42,586 bases of DNA, from NCBI GenBank assembly GCA_017609885.1, contig JAFCDB010000009.1, positions 1-42,586 of the forward strand. Direction: 5' to 3'. Made by a program: the position numbers and the translations under genes. This document shows positions 7,835-16,857 of this stretch, piece after piece. Source of the stretch: Candidatus Pacearchaeota archaeon (GTDB taxonomy: Archaea > Nanobdellota > Nanobdellia > Pacearchaeales > GW2011-AR1). Under the pieces are notes generated by a model. The model did no database searches, had not been told where the DNA came from, and was given only the letters and a program-made list of their open reading frames with translations. The first letter of the stretch is position 1; every line of letters begins with the position of its first letter.

Positions 7835-10249
7835 ATGGAACTAAACTTTATCCCCCTTGATTACAACTCATTTGATTTTGAGGGAAAAAGCCACATAAAA
7901 ATATTTGGAAAAACATCAACAGGAAAGAGAATTTGCTTAATTGATAGTTGCGACTCTTATTTCTGGGCAATATTAAAACCAAAAACAACCAGCAAAAAAA
8001 TAAAAAAATTAATTGAGAAAATAAACAAAATAAAAATTGAAAATAGCAAAGTCATAAAAACAGAATTGCATGAAAAAAAATTGCAGGGAGAAAATGTAAA
8101 AGCACTAAAAATCCTGGTTTCAAATTCAAGAGACATAAAAAAAATTGCAGAAAAAATTAAATTGTGGGAAATTGAAAAAATCAGGGAAGTTGATTTGAAT
8201 TTTATAACAAGATACATCATTGAAAAAAAACTCGTTCCAGGAAATTGGTATAATATCAAAGGGGAAATTATTGATAATCAGGAGTTAGATGTTGACTTCT
8301 GCATTGGAATAGAGAAAATTGAAAAGATTGAAAGAGAGAAAAAATTTGTCCCAAAAGTTTTGGCATTTGATATTGAAACTGAAGAGTTTGAAATTGGCAG
8401 GGGCGAGATTTTTATGATGTCACTTGTTTCTGAGAATTTTAAGAAAGTTTTGTCATGCAAAAAATGCAGCGAAAAATTAAAATTTGTTGAGTGCTTTTCA
8501 TCAGAAAAACAAATGCTTGAAGCATTTGTGAAATATATAAAAGAAATTTCTCCAGATATTTTAACAGGATATTTTTCAGATGGTTTTGATTTACCTTACC
8601 TAAAAGCAAGAGCTGAAAAAAACAAAATAAAACTCTGCCTTGGACTTGACAATAGCATTCCAAAATTCAGCGGTGGCAGAAACCCTCGAGGAAAAATCAA
8701 AGGAAGAGTTCATGTTGATTTATTCCAATTTATAAAAACAGCTTACTCACAGTATCTTCAGAGCGAAACTCTTGGTTTAGGCGATGTTGCGAATGAACTT
8801 CTTGGAGAAAAAAAATTTGACTACGAATTCAAACAAAAAGAAAAAATGAAAAAAAACGACTGGGAAGAATTTTTCAAATATAATCTTCAGGACTCTATCC
8901 TAACCTATAATTTATTTATGAAAGCTTGGCCAGATATGTTAGAATTTTCAAGAGTAATGCAGGAGCCATTGTTTGAAGTTTCGCGAAACGGAATGAGTGC
9001 AAATGTTGAAAATTATATTATCCACAATCTCGAGAAGTATAATGAAATAATTGAACAAAAACCTACACACGAAATGATTTCAACAAGAAGAGCAAGAGAA
9101 AGATACACTGGAGCGTTTGTATTGCAACCAATTCCAAAGCTTTATGAGAACATTGCAATGTTTGATTTTACAAGCTACTGGCCAAGCATTATTGCAACTT
9201 TTAACTTATCTTCATCAACTTACAGAAAAAATAAAACTACAGAAGCAAGAACAATTAATATTGGAAACAAGAAATTACATTTTTCAAAAAAAATAGGATT
9301 TTTTCCAGACATGCTAAAAGAAATTATTTTGTTGAGAAAAAAATTCAAAAAAGAATATCAGAGTTCTCCATCCCCTATCCTAAAAGCCAGAAGCAACGCA
9401 TTTAAACTTCTTGCAAATGCCTCCTATGGCTACCAGGGATTTTTCGGAGCAAGATATTACTGCCCTGAAGCAAGTGCTGCAACAACTGCAATTTCGCGCG
9501 ATTTTATAAAAAAAGTAATTGATGATTCAAAAAAAGCTGGTTTCAATGCAATTTACAGCGACACAGATTCAATCGCTCTCGAACAAAAAAACAAAACAAA
9601 AAAACAATCCCTTGAATTTCTCAAAAAAATAAATTCAAAACTTCCAGGAATTATGGAGTTAGAGTTAGAAGACTTTTACAAACGAGGAATTTGGGTCACA
9701 ACGCGAAAAGGCGAAATAGGCGCAAAGAAAAAATATGCTCTGATAAATGAAAATGGAAAGATGAAAGTCCGAGGATTTGAAACTGTCCGGCGGGATTGGT
9801 GCGGGTTTGCAAGAAAATTACAAAATGAAGTTTTAGAGAAAATATTAAAAAATGGGAATGAAAAATCTGCACTTGAATTTCTAAAAGAAAAAATAAAAAA
9901 AATAAAAAGCAGAAATATAGAAAAAAAAGATTTGATTATTAAGACGCAGTTGAAAAAACCGCTTTCAGAATACAAAGCAGTAACTCCTCATGTAACAATC
10001 GCAAAAAAAATGCTCGCAATGGAAATACCTGTAAATCAAGGAATGTTAATTCAATATTTTATTGCAGAAAGCAAGGACAAAAAAGCCTTAACACGAGATA
10101 GAGCAGTTTTTCCCGACGATAGCCGGGATTATGACATCAGGTATTATCTGGAAAAACAAATTCTGCCTGCTGTTGAAAATATTTTCCAAGTTTTCAATAT
10201 TAACGTTAATGAACTTTTGGAAAACGACAAGCAAATGAAGTTGTTCTGA
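7835..10249 (+). CDS. polB: Family B DNA polymerase (start revised to MELNFIP)
   Basis: AFDIETEEF (ExoI), YNLQDS (ExoIII), DFTSYWPSII (motif A), KLLANASYGYQG (motif B), YSDTDS (motif C). Confidence 0.95.
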   Translation: MELNFIPLDYNSFDFEGKSHIKIFGKTSTGKRICLIDSCDSYFWAILKPKTTSKKIKKLIEKINKIKIENSKVIKTELHEKKLQGENVKALKILVSNSRDIKKIAEKIKLWEIEKIREVDLNFITRYIIEKKLVPGNWYNIKGEIIDNQELDVDFCIGIEKIEKIEREKKFVPKVLAFDIETEEFEIGRGEIFMMSLVSENFKKVLSCKKCSEKLKFVECFSSEKQMLEAFVKYIKEISPDILTGYFSDGFDLPYLKARAEKNKIKLCLGLDNSIPKFSGGRNPRGKIKGRVHVDLFQFIKTAYSQYLQSETLGLGDVANELLGEKKFDYEFKQKEKMKKNDWEEFFKYNLQDSILTYNLFMKAWPDMLEFSRVMQEPLFEVSRNGMSANVENYIIHNLEKYNEIIEQKPTHEMISTRRARERYTGAFVLQPIPKLYENIAMFDFTSYWPSIIATFNLSSSTYRKNKTTEARTINIGNKKLHFSKKIGFFPDMLKEIILLRKKFKKEYQSSPSPILKARSNAFKLLANASYGYQGFFGARYYCPEASAATTAISRDFIKKVIDDSKKAGFNAIYSDTDSIALEQKNKTKKQSLEFLKKINSKLPGIMELELEDFYKRGIWVTTRKGEIGAKKKYALINENGKMKVRGFETVRRDWCGFARKLQNEVLEKILKNGNEKSALEFLKEKIKKIKSRNIEKKDLIIKTQLKKPLSEYKAVTPHVTIAKKMLAMEIPVNQGMLIQYFIAESKDKKALTRDRAVFPDDSRDYDIRYYLEKQILPAVENIFQVFNINVNELLENDKQMKLF

Positions 10250-10313
10250 CAAAATTATAAAGATTCTAATCTACTATAGAAATATTTTTATAGTTGGAGT
10301 TTGTTGTCAAGGA

Positions 10314-10529
10314 ATGGGAAGTCAAGCATTAATAGAGGATTACAAGAGGAATGCTGGAGAAGGTTATCAAGAAATTTTTACACAATATGGGGGACTTAAG
10401 GGATTTATTCTTCCTCAACTGAAATTAGAAAAATCTTGCAGAGGTGCAGCAGAATTTGCAAGGGCATTGGAAAAATGTCTTGAGATGGCAAAGCATGGCG
10501 ATGTTTTTTTTACTTTGGTTAAAAGATAA
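10314..10529 (+). CDS. Hypothetical small protein
   Basis: 71 aa ORF with ATG upstream of the L7Ae gene. Confidence 0.45.
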   Translation: MGSQALIEDYKRNAGEGYQEIFTQYGGLKGFILPQLKLEKSCRGAAEFARALEKCLEMAKHGDVFFTLVKR

Positions 10530-10611
10530 TAGATTTAAATTTTCCACAGGAAAATTTATAAACCCATTCTTCAATAAATATTCAACCAATGAAGTAAATA
10601 CGGAGGTCAAA

Positions 10612-10911
10612 ATGGACTTCTACACAATTGTTGAAAAAGCAAGAAAAACAGGAAAAATTGAAAAAGGAACTAATGAAGTTACCAAGGCGATTGAGCGGGG
10701 AACTGCTAAGCTTGTAATTGCAGCTGCAGATGTTAATCCGAAAGAGATAACTCAACATTTAGCTATTTTGTGCAAGGAAAAGGGAATCAAATACGGAGAA
10801 GTTGACAGCAAACAAAAATTAGGAATTTCTGTTGGAATTCCAGTAAAGTGTTCAAGTGTTGCAGTTGTTGAAGCAGGAGATGTTGAAAAAGAAATTGCTA
10901 ATTTGAAATAA
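10612..10911 (+). CDS. rpl7ae: Ribosomal protein L7Ae (start revised)
   Basis: Internal start of ORF 10444-10911, preceded by GGAGG; EKGTNEVTKAIERGTAKLVIAAADVNPKEI. Confidence 0.94.
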   Translation: MDFYTIVEKARKTGKIEKGTNEVTKAIERGTAKLVIAAADVNPKEITQHLAILCKEKGIKYGEVDSKQKLGISVGIPVKCSSVAVVEAGDVEKEIANLK

Positions 10912-10924
10912 TGGAGAAATTAAA

Positions 10925-11113
10925 ATGGAAAATGAGAAAAAAGTTCCAGAAGATAAAAAGAGAAAACCTAGAGAGAATTTTGTAGGTTATAGGGCAGGAT
11001 GTGATTCAGTAAAAGATTGTCCTGAAGAAAGAGGAGGATTAATGGAGTATTGTGTAATGAATAAAGATAGAAATTTAGTTGCTGGGATTTCAGGAGAAAT
11101 TAGGACAAAATGA
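10925..11113 (+). CDS. Hypothetical small protein within ribosomal gene cluster
   Basis: 62 aa; three Cys; 13 nt after L7Ae. Confidence 0.5.
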   Translation: MENEKKVPEDKKRKPRENFVGYRAGCDSVKDCPEERGGLMEYCVMNKDRNLVAGISGEIRTK

Positions 11114-11173
11114 AAAGTAAATTAAATTTTGAGATTTTGAAATGAGAAAAATTATTAAGGAGAGGTTAGGATA

Positions 11174-11383
11174 ATGGCGCGATTATTAAATGTTGAGGAG
11201 TGTGTAGAATCTTTTGGAAGTCATGGAGAAGCTTATCCTTATGATTTGACATATTTTGATTTAGGAAAATATCATGAGCAGGAAATGAAAATTGTTCTTA
11301 AAAAATTGAAGCTAGAAGTTGAGGGGGATAATGATTTATATATATTTTTTTCAGTAGATTCTAGAAATGGAGGAGAGGAATAA
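11174..11383 (+). CDS. Hypothetical small protein within ribosomal gene cluster
   Basis: 69 aa; preceded by GGAGAGG; overlaps next ORF. Confidence 0.5.
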   Translation: MARLLNVEECVESFGSHGEAYPYDLTYFDLGKYHEQEMKIVLKKLKLEVEGDNDLYIFFSVDSRNGGEE

Positions 11384-11612
11384 AATGAATCAAGAAAGAA
11401 CATCCATTTTTATGAAAGAATTTTGTCCTTATCATACTTTAAATTCAGGTTTTGATATTTGTGATTCTAAAAAAAACCAAGGATTAAGAGGGAGAGAAAA
11501 ACTATGTGATTGCAGAGGGGATTATAGAGATTGTGAAGTTGGAAAAAGTGAAGATAGAAAAAGAGAACTGAAAGCACTGGGATTAAGTAAATTTTTGCTC
11601 TCATTAATTTAA
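11367..11612 (+). CDS. Cys-rich hypothetical small protein
   Basis: 81 aa; [15 protein letters not shown]; overlaps previous ORF, 1 nt before eS28. Confidence 0.5.
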   Translation: MEERNKMNQERTSIFMKEFCPYHTLNSGFDICDSKKNQGLRGREKLCDCRGDYRDCEVGKSEDRKRELKALGLSKFLLSLI

Positions 11613-11613
11613 A

Positions 11614-11898
11614 ATGGCGCCACCAAAAAAAGAAAAAAAATCACAGCAAAAAAAGGAGACTATTCGATTTAGTGAGAAAGCTGTTCCTGCTGTTGTTGAA
11701 GAAATTGTAGGCAGAACTGGTTTTAGGGGAGAAGTAACTCAAGTTAAGGTAAAGGTTTTGGAAGGTAGGAACAAAGGCAGAAGTATGAGAAGAAATGTTA
11801 AAGGCAGTGTTCGATTAAATGATGTTTTGATGCTTCGAGAAACTGAAATTGAAGCTCGGAGAATTAGAAGTAAAGTAACTAAGGGGACATATACTTAA
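11614..11898 (+). CDS. rps28e: Ribosomal protein eS28
   Basis: [58 protein letters not shown]. Confidence 0.92.
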   Translation: MAPPKKEKKSQQKKETIRFSEKAVPAVVEEIVGRTGFRGEVTQVKVKVLEGRNKGRSMRRNVKGSVRLNDVLMLRETEIEARRIRSKVTKGTYT

Positions 11899-11899
11899 A

Positions 11900-12196
11900 A
11901 TGAAAGGAAAAAGTGCGCCTGCGATGAAAAGACCTAAAAGATGGGCTAGAAAATCTGAAGCACTTGATTTTTTAGATTCATTTAAATCAATAGAGAATTT
12001 AGTTGGTGATAGAATAGGTGGTTCTTTTACTATTGATTTTAGAGGGATGAGAAATAAAGAAAAATATAGGAAGAGGATAATTCGTGCACTTACTAATAGA
12101 GGATATGGAGTTACTTGGTCATTTAATCATGAACATGAACCTTATGGAGCTTGTGAAATGGGATATGATTTAGTTGGAAAAAGGAGGAACTTGTAG
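11900..12196 (+). CDS. Hypothetical small protein between eS28 and eL24
   Basis: 98 aa, 1 nt after eS28. Confidence 0.5.
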   Translation: MKGKSAPAMKRPKRWARKSEALDFLDSFKSIENLVGDRIGGSFTIDFRGMRNKEKYRKRIIRALTNRGYGVTWSFNHEHEPYGACEMGYDLVGKRRNL

Positions 12197-12201
12197 TCAA
12201 A

Positions 12202-12438
12202 ATGAATTTAGATGTAAGAGAATTTATTAAGGGATTAGAGTCGTTAAGTAGCGGAGAGAATGAAGTGATGTTTGGTCCCTATGTAGCTGACGATGCTATT
12301 GAAATTAATAGAGATATTAAGAGAAAATTTGCAAGAGAGTATGAATCAGATATTTTTCCACTTCCATCAAATGAAAAGGGTCCAAAATATTATAAAATTA
12401 AATACACAAAACCTAAAGGAGAAACTGAAGATGCCTAA
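12202..12438 (+). CDS. Hypothetical small protein
   Basis: 78 aa; stop overlaps eL24 start by 8 nt. Confidence 0.5.
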   Translation: MNLDVREFIKGLESLSSGENEVMFGPYVADDAIEINRDIKRKFAREYESDIFPLPSNEKGPKYYKIKYTKPKGETEDA

Positions 12439-12619
12439 ATGCAGTTTTTGCAAAAAAAATTATGATGTTCCGCATGGAATGACTTTTGTTTTGCCTAATG
12501 GAGACCTTTTGTATTTTTGTTCTTCAAAGTGCCAAAAAAATCACAAGCTTGGTAGAAGAGGCGAGAAAAAAAATTGGGTGAGAAAGAAAAAAAAGATTAA
12601 GAAAATATCTAAGAAATAA
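12431..12619 (+). CDS. rpl24e: Ribosomal protein eL24 (start revised)
   Basis: MPKCSFCKKNYDVPHGMTFVLPNGDLLYFCSSKCQKNHKLGR: four-Cys zinc ribbon. Confidence 0.92.
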   Translation: MPKCSFCKKNYDVPHGMTFVLPNGDLLYFCSSKCQKNHKLGRRGEKKNWVRKKKKIKKISKK

Positions 12620-12691
12620 TTTTATCAAGCTATAACCTTTATTAAAAGAGGAGTAGATAAATTATAAAAACCTCTCCTTCTAATTTTCACC

Positions 12692-13474
12692 ATGGCAAAA
12701 ATAAGATTCGGGCCTGGAGGCTTAGGTCCTGCAAAATATGCAATAGAAAATCTAAAAAGATTTCACAAACAAGGATTAAGAGCTTGCGAAATTGAATTCA
12801 CTCATGGAATTTACATAAAAGAAGAGCAATGCAAAGAAATTTGGAAGGCGGCAAAGAAACTGGATATTAAACTCAGCATACATTCGCAATACTGGATAAA
12901 TTTAAATTCCAAAGATAAGAAAAAAATAGAAGCAAGTAAAAAAAGAATTTTAGATTGCTGCAAAATCGGAGAATTACTCGGAGCATATCAAGTTGTTTTT
13001 CATCCAGGCTATTATGGGAAAAAATCAAAAGAAGAAAGTTATGAAACTATTAAAAATGCGATTTTAGAAATACAGAAAAAAATAAAAAAACAAGGATGGA
13101 AAATTAAACTTTCCGCAGAGACAACTGGAAAGATTAATGTTTTTGGGAGTGTGGAAGAGATTTTGAATTTAGTTGGGGAAACAAGCTGCGATTTTACAAT
13201 TGACTTTGCGCATTTGTTTGCAAGAAATCAAGGAAAACTTTCTTATGAATATTTCATAGAAAAATTAAAACTCTTTAAAAAACTTCACTGCCACTTTTCA
13301 GGAATTGAATTTGGGGAAAAAGGAGAAAAAAGGCATAAACTAACAAAAGAAAAATATTGGAGAGAATTACTTGAAGCTCTAAAAAAAACAAACCACGAAC
13401 TTGTGATAATTAATGAGTCTCCTGATCCTGTTGGAGATGCTGTTTTAGGGCTGAGGGTTTGGGAAAGTTTGTAA
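12692..13474 (+). CDS. nfo: Endonuclease IV-like AP endonuclease (TIM barrel)
   Basis: 260 aa; SIHSQYWINLN, VFHPGYYG, LSAETTGK, CDFTIDFAHLFAR, LHCHFSGI, INESPDP: metal-ligand motif order. Confidence 0.85.
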   Translation: MAKIRFGPGGLGPAKYAIENLKRFHKQGLRACEIEFTHGIYIKEEQCKEIWKAAKKLDIKLSIHSQYWINLNSKDKKKIEASKKRILDCCKIGELLGAYQVVFHPGYYGKKSKEESYETIKNAILEIQKKIKKQGWKIKLSAETTGKINVFGSVEEILNLVGETSCDFTIDFAHLFARNQGKLSYEYFIEKLKLFKKLHCHFSGIEFGEKGEKRHKLTKEKYWRELLEALKKTNHELVIINESPDPVGDAVLGLRVWESL

Positions 13475-13481
13475 TTTATTT

Positions 13482-13746
13482 GTTTGGGGAAGGGGAAAAT
13501 TGTTCGCTTCGCTCAATATATAAAAAATTCTCTCAGGGTTCAGAAATTTCTTAGGAAATAAGTTAATGCAAAAAATCCGACGAAGATTTGCAGATTTGGT
13601 TTTCTTTGAATTTATAGATGCTGTTTTCTTTAGGTTGGATAATTAAGTTATAATCATAGTAAATATTGTTCTAAACATTAGCAGTATTCCCCCGAAGAGT
13701 CGTGCCAAAGGCCGACTTGAAAGTGTCCCCCTCCAATTCTTCCCCT
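13482..13746 (+). repeat. Intergenic repeat family A, copy 1
   Basis: Shares an ordered series of blocks with 16076-16380 (TTGTTCGCTTCGCTCAATATA; TGTTTTCTTTAGGTTGGA; ATCATAGTAAATATTGTTC), same orientation. Confidence 0.7.
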
Positions 13747-14134
13747 AAATTCCCTTCCTCAACTCCCCCAATAATTTCTTATTAATAATCACTTTCGCCT
13801 TTTTTAGTTTATCAATTATCTCACGCTTTTTCTTCACTTCTGCTAAAGGAACAACATCAATCTTATACCTGCCTTTTTCAATTTTCTCCTCAACTTTTGT
13901 AGAAACAGCTAAAATCTCTGCTTTTTTCCCCTGCATTTTAATAAAATAAACTCCTAAAATTTCCTCAAGAATTGGCGCGAGAATTTTCATAACATCTTTT
14001 TTCGGAGCTAAAGGAAGAGTTGCAACAAAAACTCGAACATCAGCCCCTAATAGATATTTTGGCAGTAAAACTCCGCAGCTATTTCCAACTTTTCGCGTCT
14101 TTCTTAAAAATCTTCTTTGTTTTATTTCCTGCAT
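13745..14134 (-). CDS. Hypothetical protein with AbrB/SpoVT-like N-terminal segment
   Basis: 129 aa; TRKVGNSCGVLLPKYLLGADVRVFV resembles a swapped-hairpin AbrB domain. Confidence 0.45.
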   Translation of the reverse strand: MQEIKQRRFLRKTRKVGNSCGVLLPKYLLGADVRVFVATLPLAPKKDVMKILAPILEEILGVYFIKMQGKKAEILAVSTKVEEKIEKGRYKIDVVPLAEVKKKREIIDKLKKAKVIINKKLLGELRKGI

Positions 14135-14319
14135 CTTATTTTACCCTCAATAAAAGTTATTTTTATCTCCTGTTATAACAAGGTTATAACCAGATTTATA
14201 AATTTTTCTGTTTTAATATTTTATTCACCACTTAGTAGTTCTCTTTATTTGTTGTCACCATAAAGTTTATAAACCATTATCAAGTCTAAATTTTAACCTA
14301 AATTTATAAAAAACCAAGA

Positions 14320-15546
14320 ATGAATAACAAATTTATTTTGGGTTTCCTTGTAGCAGTTTTAGCTACTGCATTAGTTGCTAATTTGGCAATTGCAGCTGAA
14401 TTAGATGTTGGCACCCCAACTGTTAGTGTTGATGACATGTCTGTAGGAACTACACATAATGTGTCTGTTGTTGCTGGAGAAACATATCCAGTTGAAGTAA
14501 GATTCACAATGAGTGCAACTGCTGATGAAGCAAGCGATGTAGAAATTTCTGCATGGATCCAAGGCGAAAGAAACGACAGAGTCGACATTGAATTCGAAGA
14601 CCTTTTACCAGGTCAGAGATATGTTGCGAGACTTTCTGTAACTATTCCAGAAGACCTTGATGAAACTGAAGAACAATTAACTCTCTATTTGAGAATTGAA
14701 TCTGATGAAGGCAACTGGGAAGATGAATACACTCTTTATGCACAGAGGCAATCTGATAACCTTGAGTTCCTTTTGATCGACATGGATGACGAAGCAAGAG
14801 CTGGTGAAACAATTCCTGTAACAGTTGTTTTGAAAAACATGGGAAGACAAGATGCAGAAGACACTTTTGTAACTGTTAAAGTTCCTGAATTAGGAATTTC
14901 TCGGTCAGCGTACTTCGAAGACCTTTTTCCAGTAGATGGAACAGGGGACGACGATGATGACGAAGATGCAAGAGAGAAAAGAATCTTCTTGACAATTCCA
15001 GAAAGTGCTGATGTCGGTTCATACGAAGTAGAAGTAACTGCATACACTGATGAAACTGAATCAACTGTTGTTAAAGCTCTTGAAGTTATTGACGCAATGG
15101 TAGAAGGAAATGTTATTGCAAGTCCTTCAAGCCAGACTTTCGCAGTTGGAGAAGAAGTTGTTTATGAGTTGGTATTAGTTAACAGCGGTGAAGAAATCAC
15201 TGTTTACAACTTAGTACCTCAAGGCTCTGATGCATTAAGCATAAGTTTAAGCAACTCTTTTGTAACAGTTCCATCAGGTTCAAGTAGAACCGTGGATGTC
15301 TATGTAAAAGCTAACAGAGAAGGAACATTCAACTTCGCAGTTGATGCAACATCTGACAGTTTTACTGAAACAGCTCAATACAGTGCTACAGCAGAAGGAA
15401 GATCATTTGGTGGAGTAGCAGGCAACAATGTTGTCGCTTTAACAATTGTTTTAGCAATTGTTTTCATCGTATTAGTGATCATCTTAGCAGTATTGCTTAC
15501 AAGAAAACCAGAAAGAACAGAAGAATTCGGAGAAAGTTATTACTAA
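14320..15546 (+). CDS. Secreted/membrane-anchored beta-domain (CARDB-like) surface protein
   Basis: 408 aa; N-terminal signal/TM, repeated beta-rich domains, C-terminal TM NNVVALTIVLAIVFIVLVIILAVLLTRKPE; TATA-like TTTATAAA upstream. Confidence 0.75.
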   Translation: MNNKFILGFLVAVLATALVANLAIAAELDVGTPTVSVDDMSVGTTHNVSVVAGETYPVEVRFTMSATADEASDVEISAWIQGERNDRVDIEFEDLLPGQRYVARLSVTIPEDLDETEEQLTLYLRIESDEGNWEDEYTLYAQRQSDNLEFLLIDMDDEARAGETIPVTVVLKNMGRQDAEDTFVTVKVPELGISRSAYFEDLFPVDGTGDDDDDEDAREKRIFLTIPESADVGSYEVEVTAYTDETESTVVKALEVIDAMVEGNVIASPSSQTFAVGEEVVYELVLVNSGEEITVYNLVPQGSDALSISLSNSFVTVPSGSSRTVDVYVKANREGTFNFAVDATSDSFTETAQYSATAEGRSFGGVAGNNVVALTIVLAIVFIVLVIILAVLLTRKPERTEEFGESYY

Positions 15547-15650
15547 TTTAGTTTAATTTTTCTTTTATTTTTTTATTTTATTTTCTTCTTTTTTCTTTTC
15601 TTTTTTTATGTTACAATAAAATATTTAAGAAGGGGTGAATTGATGGTAGA

Positions 15651-16059
15651 ATGAAACTAAGGAAAATATTATGGACAGGTGAGAATGAAAGAAAAGAGAA
15701 AGTACTGAGAACCAAAATAGGATTAGACTTGGGAATAGCATCTGATTTTGTTAATAATGTAAGAGATGCAATAAAGGAACTTAATTCTAAGAAAAAGTAT
15801 GTAGGATTTTATGTTTCTAACTTATGGATGGATAGTGGAGAAGATTTCGAACTCCCAAAAAGAATCATGAAAGGATTTTTCGATGGAGGATTATACATCG
15901 TTGAATATGCTGTTGAAAAGGAACTTTCCTACTCTTGTTCATTCCCCAGCAACCAGGGAGATGATATTAACTAAAGCAGAGGATTTAGGAGCAGTTATAA
16001 TTCCAGGAGAAACTAAATACCCCTCTCTTTATTTTCAGGAAGTTTTTTTAGGGAATTAA
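15651..16059 (+). pseudogene. Frameshifted hypothetical gene
   Basis: Frame 0 ORF 15651-15974; +1 frame continues ..PTLVHSPATREMILTKAEDLGAVIIPGETKYPSLYFQEVFLGN* to 16059. Confidence 0.5.
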
Positions 16060-16075
16060 TATAATTTTTCTGCTG

Positions 16076-16380
16076 TTTGGGGAAGGGAAGGGGAAAAGAA
16101 AGGGAAAAATTGCTCGCTCCGCTCGATATATTTTGGGAAGGGGAAATAGGGAAGGGGAAGAATTTTTCCCTCGTCGCTCAAGAAAAATTCTAGGGAAATC
16201 TGTTAATGCTGAAAATTCTAGAATGATTTGTAGATACTGTTTTCTTAGGTTGGAATAAAGTAATTTAAATCATAGTAAATATTGTTCCATACATTACCAG
16301 AATTCCTGCGGAGAATCCTGCTGGAAGCGGATTCGAGAGCATTTCCCTTCCCCAAAGAACAAGAGTATTCCCCTTCCCAA
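16076..16380 (+). repeat. Intergenic repeat family A, copy 2, with nested terminal inverted repeats
   Basis: TTTGGGGAAGGGAA (16076-16089) vs TTCCCTTCCCCAAA (ending 16356); TTGGGAAGGGGAA (16133-16145) vs TTCCCCTTCCCAA (16368-16380). Confidence 0.75.
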
Positions 16381-16420
16381 CCACAGAAAAAATTATAAAT
16401 CTTAATTTTCTTAAATTAAC

Positions 16421-16633
16421 ATGGAAGATAAACTTAGTATCACGATAATAATAGAAACAGAAGAAACCAACAATGGAGAGGTTTTTGTAGCTTTAAGTCC
16501 AGAAATTAATGTTCCTGCAGAAGGAAAAACAATTGAGGAAGTAAGGGAAAAATTTATTGAAGGGGTTACATTATATTTAGAAACTTTTCCTGAAGAAAGA
16601 AGATTTCTTGTTAAAGAAGAAAAAAATGTTTGA
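16421..16633 (+). CDS. HicB-like antitoxin-fold protein
   Basis: 70 aa; SITIIIETEETNNGEVFVALSPEINVPAEGKTIEEVREKFIEGVTLYLE. Confidence 0.7.
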   Translation: MEDKLSITIIIETEETNNGEVFVALSPEINVPAEGKTIEEVREKFIEGVTLYLETFPEERRFLVKEEKNV

Positions 16634-16857
16634 AATGCCAATGATATCAAAAATTTTTCTATAGAAATTCATCCTTTGGAATTCCAGTAATTCTGCAAAT
16701 TCTCAAAAAGACTCCAATGGTTGTAATGGCAACACAACGGTTACATGAACCTTTCCATTTGAAAGAGACATATGGTTGCTTTTTCTGCTTTTTATTTCAT
16801 ATTCTTTTTAAAGCAGAACTTTAATAATTTTTTCACCATTTAAAGTTTTAGAAGTTT

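Noticed and set aside
14736-15047. Minus-strand Ser-rich ORF opposite the surface protein
   Set aside because: Antisense of Asp/Glu-rich coding sequence; no independent support
13482-16380. Composite transposon bounded by IS elements
   Set aside because: The flanking repeats are short, noncoding and no transposase is encoded between or within them
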